Assembly: GCA_024690865.1 (NCBI GenBank)
Contig: JAILON010000163.1
Location: forward strand, 1-38,275
Reading direction: 5' to 3'
Source of the DNA: Treponema sp.
GTDB lineage: Bacteria; Spirochaetota; Spirochaetia; Treponematales; Treponemataceae
DNA: 38,275 nucleotides
Shown piece after piece: positions 32,852-38,275 of this stretch. The notes beneath the pieces were generated by a model that worked only from the letters and a program-made list of their open reading frames with translations, searched no databases and was not told where the DNA came from. Numbering within the stretch: the stretch's first letter is position 1; every line of letters starts with the position of its first letter. The translations under genes were made by a program, and so were the position numbers.

Positions 32852-32908
32852 AATTCCTAACTCATTTTCGGCCGTTTCCCGGCCGTGTTTTACGACTTGT
32901 GCACCTAT

Positions 32909-32936
32909 AGTATAGTATCTTTTCCCAATTTTTCAA
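32909..32936 (-). promoter_or_regulatory. Promoter of the 32851/31754 unit
   Basis: Minus strand TTGAAA (32936-32931), 16 nt, TATACT (32914-32909). The box lies in TATAGTATAGTATC, which also gives TATAGT on the plus strand toward the vWA gene, though no matching -35 was found there. Leader about 50 nt. Confidence 0.6.
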
Positions 32937-32979
32937 GCTTTCCCCTTAAAGCTTAAGTCAAATGACCGATTATAAGAGT

Positions 32980-34986
32980 ATGAAGAAATTCGTAAAGCTG
33001 TTTTTTGTGTTTTCGACTATTTTTCTAGGTCTGGACGGAGGCCCAGCCCTTTTTGCGCAGGGCAACAACACCGACCTTTACATATATAAGGAAGATTTGG
33101 TAGTAGAAGAGCGCGACGGGGACTGGAAGACCAACGGCGTGGACCTCTACATCCGCAAGAAGCCGTCGATAAACTCCGTCCTCCTGTGCGAAACCACACG
33201 GGATCCGGCGGGAAAGAAGGACAGCTTCGCCTACCGCGCGGAAGAATACAACAGCGTAAACGGCGATGAAATACGTATGCTCAACGGAGAGGTGCTCAAG
33301 TCCCAGTACTCCAAATACAGCCTCATTTCTTCCACGGTCGTGCAGCATCCCAAGCTGGGGGAGTGCTTCCACATCTACATCCCCCGCAAGCTGGTATGGG
33401 GCTACCCGTGGGAACGCCACGGCACTTCGGAAATCGACAGGGGCCTGTTCATAAACATCAGAAGCTTTGAAAAGAAGTATGCGGACTACGAGGGCCGCTA
33501 TGCGGACAACCCCTTCATGTTCGACTACGAGACCCTGGTGAAGGTTTCCAAAAAGCAGAAGGATAAGAAGGACAAGACCGAAGACGCCCCCAAGAAGGAG
33601 GACAAGACGCCCGCCCCGTCCGTCGTCCAGCCCGAGCCCGTCACCGGACTTGAAGATCAGGAAGACGAGGACACGACGGGCGGAAACGAGCCCTTCCCCG
33701 AACCGGTCAACACGGACAAGGACGAAGGGGCTGGCGAATCCTACCCCGAGCCGGAGCCGGTCGCAGGGGACGAGGAACGGGAGGAGGCCCCGTCCGAGCC
33801 GGAAGTCATCATAAAGGAAGTCGTAAAAGAGGTCATAAAGGAAGTGCCCTCTGAGCCGGAGGTCATCATCAAGGAGGTGCCTTCCGAGCCGGAGGTCATC
33901 ATAAAGGAAGTAGAAAAGGAAGTCATAAAGGAAGTGGAGAAGGAGCGCGGTCCTGAACCGGAGCCCGTGTCCGACGACGAGGACGGGGAGCCGTGGGAAG
34001 ACGATTCCGAAAAGGAAAAGTCAACCGAAACCACGACCACCACGACGACGGTGACCACCACCACGGTGGAAGAGGAGGAGCCCTGGCCCAATCCGGAGCC
34101 TGTCGTAGGCCCGGAGACCGAAGAAGCGCCCGAAGAGGAGCATTACACCGAGCCGGAGCCTGTTCCCCAGATTGAACCGGAGCCCGAACCGGAGCCGGAG
34201 CCTGAACCAGAGCCGGAGCCTGAACCAGAACCCGAGCCCGAGCCTGAACCAGAACCCGAGCCGGAGCCTGAACCAGAGCCCGAGCCTGAACCGGAGCCGG
34301 AGCCAGAGCCTGAACCGGAGCCGGACGAGGAGGATGAGCCATCCATCACGCTGACGGACGACTACAACGAGGAGGCAGGAAACTCCTTCTTCGAGATTTC
34401 CCAGCAGGGTGGCGGAATGACCACGTATTCACGGGGAGCGGACACCCTGCCCGACGACCTGTACAACATACTGGAGTCCATCCAGCCGAAGGACGTCGTT
34501 GACATCGTGTTCGCCATAGATGCAACGGGAAGTATGAAGGACGACATCCAGTCCCTGCGCGAAAACTGGCTGCCGCGCCTCAAGGAGCAGCTGGCGGAGT
34601 TCGACGACATACGGATAGGACTGCTGTTCTACCGCGACTACGGCGACGACTGGCGCTACAAGCTGCTGCCGATAAAGATGTTCGCGTTCACGGACAGCTA
34701 CGACAAGTTCGTAAAGAACTTGAACAGCATCCGTGTCCAGGGAAGCGAGGGCGGCGACATTCCGGAGCCCGTCTACGAGGCCCTGTACGGAAGCCTTGAG
34801 TACTTCAACTGGCGCGACAACGCTGAAAAGCGCATCGTCCTCATCGGAGATGCACCGCCACACAGCAAGCCCAGGGGAACGAAGAAGGTGTCCAAGGACA
34901 TGGTCATGGACTTGACCGCAAAGAAGGGAATAACCATCCAGAGCATTCTGGTTCCCGACGACAACAGCAAGACGAAGGCCTGGTAA
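32980..34986 (+). CDS. Exported von Willebrand factor A protein with Glu-Pro repeats
   Basis: 668 residues from ATG 32980 (ATG 32962 is six codons earlier; neither has a good ribosome site). Signal peptide 1-26 or so ([17 protein letters not shown], later ALFAQG). Residues 27-185 are an unrecognised domain. Residues about 190-455 are low-complexity: Lys/Glu stretches, three copies of [10 protein letters not shown], a Thr run, then about 25 Glu-Pro pairs. Residues 495-668 are a vWA domain with a complete first MIDAS motif ([12 protein letters not shown]) and a GDAPPHSKP segment. The Pro-rich stalk would hold the vWA domain away from the membrane or span the periplasm. vWA domains bind proteins via a metal. 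An intrinsic terminator follows. Confidence 0.85.
   Translation: MKKFVKLFFVFSTIFLGLDGGPALFAQGNNTDLYIYKEDLVVEERDGDWKTNGVDLYIRKKPSINSVLLCETTRDPAGKKDSFAYRAEEYNSVNGDEIRMLNGEVLKSQYSKYSLISSTVVQHPKLGECFHIYIPRKLVWGYPWERHGTSEIDRGLFINIRSFEKKYADYEGRYADNPFMFDYETLVKVSKKQKDKKDKTEDAPKKEDKTPAPSVVQPEPVTGLEDQEDEDTTGGNEPFPEPVNTDKDEGAGESYPEPEPVAGDEEREEAPSEPEVIIKEVVKEVIKEVPSEPEVIIKEVPSEPEVIIKEVEKEVIKEVEKERGPEPEPVSDDEDGEPWEDDSEKEKSTETTTTTTTVTTTTVEEEEPWPNPEPVVGPETEEAPEEEHYTEPEPVPQIEPEPEPEPEPEPEPEPEPEPEPEPEPEPEPEPEPEPEPEPEPEPEPEPEPDEEDEPSITLTDDYNEEAGNSFFEISQQGGGMTTYSRGADTLPDDLYNILESIQPKDVVDIVFAIDATGSMKDDIQSLRENWLPRLKEQLAEFDDIRIGLLFYRDYGDDWRYKLLPIKMFAFTDSYDKFVKNLNSIRVQGSEGGDIPEPVYEALYGSLEYFNWRDNAEKRIVLIGDAPPHSKPRGTKKVSKDMVMDLTAKKGITIQSILVPDDNSKTKAW
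34160..34325 (+). repeat. Glu-Pro coding hexanucleotide tract inside the vWA gene
   Basis: GAGCCG/GAACCA/GAGCCT variants repeat about 25 times in frame, encoding (Glu-Pro)n. The copies are mixed synonymous codons, so slippage has been limited. Confidence 0.9.
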
Positions 34987-35015
34987 ACAGGACCAGAGCA
35001 ACTGGACAAAACAGA

Positions 35016-35059
35016 GGGGCAGCTGGAAACCGCGGCAGGTTTCCAACCGCCCCTTTTTT
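35016..35059 (+). terminator. Intrinsic terminator of the vWA gene
   Basis: GGGGC and TGGAAACC pair with GGTTTCCA and GCCCC around GCGGCA, followed by TTTTTT (35054-35059). Confidence 0.88.
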
Positions 35060-35075
35060 GCGTGCGCGGGGGAAG

Positions 35076-35231
35076 GGTGCGGACGGGCGCAGGTATGTGC
35101 GGATCCGTGTATGCGCGGACGGGCAAATTCGCGGGTAGGCAGGCGCGGACAAAGGTGCGGACGGGCGCAGGTATGTGCGGATCCGTGTATGTGCAGACGG
35201 GCGAATTCGCGGGCAGACAGGCGCGGGCAAA
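35076..35231. repeat. 78 bp tandem repeat, two copies
   Basis: Copies at 35076-35153 and 35154-35231, each starting GGTGCGGACGGGCGCAGG, about 90% alike. They fill the space between two convergent terminators; the end of copy 2 merges into the A run of the second. Open frames through it (26-residue repeats) have no start or neighbour support. Confidence 0.88.
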
Positions 35232-35260
35232 AAAAGCGGGCCCGCTTCCAGCCGGCCCGC
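35229..35260 (-). terminator. Intrinsic terminator of the 35311-35946 gene
   Basis: On the minus strand GCGGGCC (35260-35254) pairs with GGCCCGC (35242-35236), then seven T residues. Confidence 0.8.
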
Positions 35261-35310
35261 CTCGGCACCCCACGTGCCCTATCGTTTCCTGCTATTTTTA
35301 CCAGCAGTCC

Positions 35311-35946
35311 TCACCAGTAGAAGCCGCTTGAATAGCTTCCCTGGTCCTCATAATAATCATCATAACCGTCGTCGTCCGACGAGCCAACATCGTTGGCAGA
35401 ACCGCCATCGTTGGCAGAGCCGCCATCGTTATAGCCGCCAAGCTCCCTAAAGAAGTCGGTATCGCCGTAGTCGCCGTTCTCGTAATAGTCGTTGCCGCCA
35501 CCGTTGGCCGCATCGACGCTGATCCTAGCCTTCTCCGGTATCTTCTTAAGGTCGTTCTGGGCCAGGACCCTGTACGAAGCCGGCAGTTCGCCCGTAGGAG
35601 CATCGTCATATATCTGTATTATCTCGCGCAGGATGGGAACTGCGGTATCGTAGTCCTTCATCCTGACGGCGATATGGGCTATTTCGAACTTCCCGATGAT
35701 GTAGTCCAGCGTGTTGTTCCCGTAGCGCTGCAGGAGCACGTTGTAATAGTGTTCCGACAGCTTGAAGTTGTTGTTGTTGAACGCTTCCTGCGCCATCTGG
35801 ATGATTTCCCTGTCCGAGGCCTCCTGCGGGACTTCCTTCTTGGATTTCTTTCCAAACCCCGTGCAGGGGAATGCCACCACGGCCATAAGGAGTACCGGAA
35901 GAGAGGCCTTCAGTATATTTTTCAGCGCGATTATTGAATGTTTCAT
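35311..35946 (-). CDS. Exported TPR-like envelope protein with Gly/Asp/Tyr tail
   Basis: 211 residues. The N terminus (KNILKASLPVLLMAVVAF) is a signal; Cys28 in AFPCTG could be a relaxed spirochaete lipobox. Residues 45-140 are helical with a TPR-like pattern (AQEAFNNNNFKLSEHYYNVL, RMKDYDTAVPILREI), suggesting protein-protein contacts in the periplasm. Residues 150-211 are Gly/Asn/Asp/Tyr-rich with a repeated GGSAND unit from an 18 bp DNA repeat, echoing the Asp/Tyr tracts at 18258-20956. An extended -10 lies 6 nt before the ATG and there is no Shine-Dalgarno. Confidence 0.8.
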   Translation of the reverse strand: MKHSIIALKNILKASLPVLLMAVVAFPCTGFGKKSKKEVPQEASDREIIQMAQEAFNNNNFKLSEHYYNVLLQRYGNNTLDYIIGKFEIAHIAVRMKDYDTAVPILREIIQIYDDAPTGELPASYRVLAQNDLKKIPEKARISVDAANGGGNDYYENGDYGDTDFFRELGGYNDGGSANDGGSANDVGSSDDDGYDDYYEDQGSYSSGFYW

Positions 35947-35952
35947 TGTATC

Positions 35953-35961
35953 AGTGTATCA
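35953..35961 (-). promoter_or_regulatory. Extended -10 box placed for a leaderless transcript
   Basis: Minus strand TGATACACT: TG-A-TACACT, with TACACT at 35958-35953, 6 nt (GATACA) before ATG 35946. The -35 is not convincing, which an extended -10 can tolerate. Confidence 0.5.
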
Positions 35962-36016
35962 TTTCTCCATAGTTATTACTATATATTCCAAGGGAATCCA
36001 TAAGGAAAAAACTGTT

Positions 36017-37123
36017 ATGGCGGACAAAGTTACAGGAAGTACGATAAAGGCCGGTATCATCGGCGCAACGGGCTACGCGGGGGTGGAGCTGTTCAGGATA
36101 CTGCTCCGGCATCCGGGTGTGGAGAAAATCTTCGCAAGCTCCGTGAGCTTCGAGGGGCAGCGGATCGACGGGGTGTACCAGAACCTCCTGGGGCAGCTGG
36201 GCGACAAGAGCGACGGCAGGCTCCTCACGGCGGACGAGGTGAAGGAGCAGTCCGACGTTGTGTTCACCGCCCTGCCCCACGGCATCGCCGAACAGTACGC
36301 CGACTACTGCGTCAAGAACGGCAAGAAGCTGATTGACCTGAGCGCTGACTTCCGCTACGGCATGGACGAGGCGACCTTCAAGGAATGGTACAAGAAGGAC
36401 TGGCAGTTCCCCGCCGTGCACGAGGAGTGCGTCTACGGCTCGCCGGAGATGTACCGCGAGGACATCAAGAAGGCCCGCGTCATCGGCAATCCCGGCTGTT
36501 ACGTGACGAGCGCGACGCTTGCCCTCCTTCCCGCCCTCAGGGCCGGGCTCGTGGACACGGCTTCCCCCCTCATCGTGGACTCCAAGAGCGGCGTGACCGG
36601 GGCAGGCCGCAACGCCACGATGACGAACCAGTTCTGCGAGTGTGGAGAGAGTTTTTCCGCCTACAAGGTGGGGAACCATCGGCACCAGAGCGAGATCCAG
36701 CGGAACTTCGCCCTCATCGCGGGAAAAGAGCCTTCCGACATCTCCGTCATCTTCACGCCGCAGCTGATCCCCCAGAGCAGGGGCATTTTGAGCACGACCT
36801 ATGCGCCGCTTTCGGCGAAGGGGCTGGAGCTTGCCTCATCCGCCGGCTTGGGCGGAATCCGCAAAATCTACGAGGAGACGTATGCCGGGGAGCCATTTGT
36901 CCGCGTCCTGCCCGAAGGAGTGGCGGCGACGACACGGACCGTGCGCGGGACCAACTACTGCGACATGCAACTCTACCTCGTGAACGGCGGCAGGATGCTT
37001 GAGATGGTCAGCGTGCTGGACAACATGGTGAAGGGGGCCGCCGGACAGGCTGTGCAGAACATGAACCTGATGTACGGCTTTGACGAGCGGGCGGGTCTGG
37101 ACTTCATTCCCGCCGCGTTCTAA
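36017..37123 (+). CDS. argC: N-acetyl-gamma-glutamyl-phosphate reductase
   Basis: Third step of arginine synthesis: NADPH-dependent reduction of N-acetylglutamyl phosphate to the semialdehyde. 368 residues with the Rossmann start AGIIGATGYAGVELFRILL, the catalytic Cys in VIGNPGCYVTSATLALLPAL, the VDSKSGVTGAGR loop, His residues in KVGNHRHQSEI, and TTYAPL. The ATG at 36017 follows TAAGGAAAA; longer in-frame starts run antisense into the neighbouring gene and are rejected. No other arg gene is adjacent. A terminator lies about 190 nt downstream. Confidence 0.95.
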   Translation: MADKVTGSTIKAGIIGATGYAGVELFRILLRHPGVEKIFASSVSFEGQRIDGVYQNLLGQLGDKSDGRLLTADEVKEQSDVVFTALPHGIAEQYADYCVKNGKKLIDLSADFRYGMDEATFKEWYKKDWQFPAVHEECVYGSPEMYREDIKKARVIGNPGCYVTSATLALLPALRAGLVDTASPLIVDSKSGVTGAGRNATMTNQFCECGESFSAYKVGNHRHQSEIQRNFALIAGKEPSDISVIFTPQLIPQSRGILSTTYAPLSAKGLELASSAGLGGIRKIYEETYAGEPFVRVLPEGVAATTRTVRGTNYCDMQLYLVNGGRMLEMVSVLDNMVKGAAGQAVQNMNLMYGFDERAGLDFIPAAF

Positions 37124-37164
37124 GCGGGCACGGGAATCAGTTTTTACCGGATGCATAAAGTATA

Positions 37165-37231
37165 AAACGTATAGCCTTGACGCTTCGGCCCAACGGGCGA
37201 GGCGGTTCCCGCTGGGTGTCCCCATACGTTT
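37165..37231. other. Possible structured RNA or dispersed repeat downstream of argC
   Basis: AAACGTAT (37165-37172) and ATACGTTT (37224-37231) would form the closing stem of a 67 nt element with inner pairs GCC/GGC and CCCA/TGGG. It has no tRNA T-arm or anticodon layout. It lies in the 190 nt between the argC stop and its terminator and could be a 3' UTR element. Confidence 0.35.
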
Positions 37232-37314
37232 CTTACGGAGGATCCCCCAAGAAGACCGATTTCCGTCCCCAAGCTGTATGCGGCCTTCTTGACGGACCAC
37301 CCGATCCAAAACAA

Positions 37315-37342
37315 AAAAGCCCTCGGAAAACCGGGGGCTTTT
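37315..37342. terminator. Bidirectional terminator between argC and rpsU
   Basis: AAAAGCCCTCGG, AAAA loop, CCGGGGGCTTTT: a strong stem with one mismatch and T runs on both strands, serving the convergent argC and rpsU genes. Confidence 0.85.
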
Positions 37343-37384
37343 GAACGCCCATGCAGGGCGCATAAAATCAAACTGCAGCCACAA

Positions 37385-37603
37385 TTAGTATGACTTGGAG
37401 TCATGGGGCCTGGAAGAGGGCCTTGACTTCTTCATCAGCTTGCGCTGAATGGCCTTGTTCTTGCGGTTCAGAATCGTGGAAGGCTTCTCGTAATACTCGC
37501 GCCTCTTGTACTCGCGGATAATACCTTCTTTTTCCACCATCCTCTTGAAGCGCTTGATAGCCTTCTCAAGGTTCTCGCCGTCTTCGACGTAAATGCTTGC
37601 CAA
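37385..37603 (-). CDS. rpsU: Ribosomal protein S21
   Basis: 72 residues. [20 protein letters not shown] and [15 protein letters not shown] are diagnostic for bS21, followed by the basic tail [13 protein letters not shown]. It binds the 30S platform near the 3' end of 16S rRNA and helps initiation on mRNAs with Shine-Dalgarno sequences. The start is TTG at 37603, with GGTGA 6 nt upstream; there is no ATG in the 5' part of the frame. The promoter at 37648-37676 and terminator at 37315-37342 make it monocistronic. Confidence 0.95.
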   Translation of the reverse strand: MASIYVEDGENLEKAIKRFKRMVEKEGIIREYKRREYYEKPSTILNRKNKAIQRKLMKKSRPSSRPHDSKSY

Positions 37604-37647
37604 CTTGTTTCACCATCCTCACCGGCGGCAGTTCCGCAGGAAACTGA

Positions 37648-37676
37648 ATTTTGGCATAAAAAGGCAAAAAAGTCAA
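37648..37676 (-). promoter_or_regulatory. rpsU promoter
   Basis: Minus strand TTGACT (37676-37671), 17 nt, CAAAAT (37653-37648); leader about 38 nt. Confidence 0.6.
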
Positions 37677-37722
37677 GGCCCTGCACAGGACCGAACGGAC
37701 TTCAAACGCCCGGCCCCGTATC

Positions 37723-37890
37723 CGCCCTTCCGCCACGTGCCGCCCTTCCGCCACGTGCCGCCCGGATCCGGCTTGCTGACTAGATCCGGCTTGCTGACTA
37801 GATCCGACTTGCTGACTAGATCCGACTTGCTGACTAGACCCGGCTTGCTGACTAGATCCGACTTGCTGACTAGATCCGACTTGCTGACTA
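37723..37890. repeat. 18 bp tandem arrays between rpsU and rsmE
   Basis: Two identical 18 bp units (CGCCCTTCCGCCACGTGC) at 37723-37740 and 37741-37758, 6 nt, then seven units starting GATCCGRCTTGCTGACTA at 37765, 37783, 37801, 37819, 37837, 37855 and 37873. The period is exact throughout. It separates the two divergent promoters. Confidence 0.95.
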
Positions 37891-37925
37891 GCCCCGGCGG
37901 GCTGGATTTTCCTGCCGTCCCATGC

Positions 37926-37931
37926 TATCAT
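37926..37931 (+). promoter_or_regulatory. Candidate -10 of rsmE
   Basis: TATCAT lies 12 nt before ATG 37944, allowing a leader of about 5 nt; no Shine-Dalgarno. The -35 is weak. Confidence 0.4.
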
Positions 37932-37943
37932 GTGTCCCCGAAT

Positions 37944-38275
37944 ATGAACATCTGCCTTTTTGAACCGGAAGAACTGGGCAGGCCGCTGGACCTGCGCGAC
38001 GAGCGGGCCAAGCACATCCTCAGCGTCCTGCACAAGGGCGAAGGCGACAGCTTTTCCGCCGGGGTCATCGGAGGAAGCTCCGGCCAAGCCCGGATAGAGC
38101 GCATCGAACGCGCGGAAATGACCGCCGCAAACGGGAAGAGCTACACGGGAGGGAGCATGACGTTCTCCTTCGTCCCGGAAGGCGACGGGAAGCCCCTGTA
38201 CCCGCTGGCCATGCTCATCGGCTTTCCCCGGCCAATCCAGCTGAAGCGGCTCCTGCGCGACATGGCGGGGCTGGG
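37944..38275 (+). CDS. rsmE: 16S rRNA (uracil-1498-N3)-methyltransferase, 5' part
   Basis: The first 110 codons; the gene runs off the right edge. MNICLFEPEELG, then ERAKHILSVLHKGEGDSF (the PUA-like N-terminal domain, with the HILSVL motif), then MLIGFPRPIQLKRLLRDMA, which matches the RsmE segment leading into the SPOUT methyltransferase domain. It would methylate U1498 in 16S rRNA; the SAM-binding knot lies beyond the window. The start is supported by the family N terminus rather than by a ribosome binding site. The long minus-strand frame over it is antisense. Confidence 0.85.
   Translation, partial: MNICLFEPEELGRPLDLRDERAKHILSVLHKGEGDSFSAGVIGGSSGQARIERIERAEMTAANGKSYTGGSMTFSFVPEGDGKPLYPLAMLIGFPRPIQLKRLLRDMAGL

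Noticed and set aside
34143..34349. Gly-Ser repeat protein on the minus strand
   Set aside because: It is the antisense of the Glu-Pro coding tract in the vWA gene.
37165..37231. tRNA-like cloverleaf
   Set aside because: The 8 bp closing stem and small inner stems are present, but there is no T-arm next to the acceptor stem, no anticodon arm of normal size and no CCA context.
37566..38087. Minus-strand frame with repeated SSQQVG/SSQQAG peptide
   Set aside because: The repeat is the 18 bp array read in frame; the rest is antisense to rsmE and overlaps rpsU.

Overview
The window looks like a stretch of chromosome from a host-associated spirochaete, most probably a Treponema with fairly high G+C. 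This is inference from protein character, not a database match: loose lipoprotein signal sequences, an Rpn/PDDEXK-type nuclease with an EHQST motif, a DUF4143-type ATPase, a lysylphosphatidylglycerol-synthase-like membrane protein next to pssA and psd, DUF3791/DUF3990 genes, and many short tandem repeats in and between genes. No rRNA, tRNA, CRISPR array, integrase or complete insertion sequence was seen.

Layout. 1-353: frameshifted left-edge nuclease remnant. 470-954: non-coding, with a 5 x 23 bp repeat array. 955-5051 (minus): tightly packed phospholipid operon in the order flippase-like membrane protein, pssA, psd, MATE exporter, with two ATGA overlaps. 5052-7669 (plus): promoters, a 13-copy 7 bp repeat in a leader, a lipoprotein, then a three-gene DUF3791-DUF3990-DUF3791 (ADP-ribosyltransferase-like) module with its own promoter. 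7735-13614: a GH95 fucosidase-type enzyme ending inside a 23 bp repeat array, a DUF4143 ATPase, and a convergent lipoprotein with a carbohydrate-binding beta-helix look. 13841-16533: OppF-type ATPase, small membrane protein, pyrB.

16660-23965 (plus) is the most distinctive region: a small secreted protein, a LURP-one/YxjI-like protein, two paralogous NlpC/P60 enzymes with Asp/Tyr-rich linkers, a papain-like protease with a tail almost only of Asp and Tyr, a TIM44-like zinc-ribbon membrane protein, and the remains of a TPM-domain protein. It reads as an envelope or extracellular hydrolase locus, function unknown.

24112-32851: hybrid histidine kinase (minus), TSCPD protein and HD hydrolase (plus), a 22-23 bp repeat array, then on the minus strand an alpha/beta-hydrolase-like protein lacking its nucleophile serine, a ZIP metal transporter, an XRE-cupin regulator and a coupled unknown protein. 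32980-38275: vWA protein with long Glu-Pro repeats, TPR-like envelope protein, argC, rpsU (TTG start), and the start of rsmE at the right edge.

Themes across the window: (1) several genes have a -10 box only 5-6 nt before the ATG and no Shine-Dalgarno, suggesting leaderless mRNAs; (2) short tandem repeats are abundant between genes and inside coding ends and linkers; (3) four genes have their 3' end, including the stop codon, repeated just downstream.
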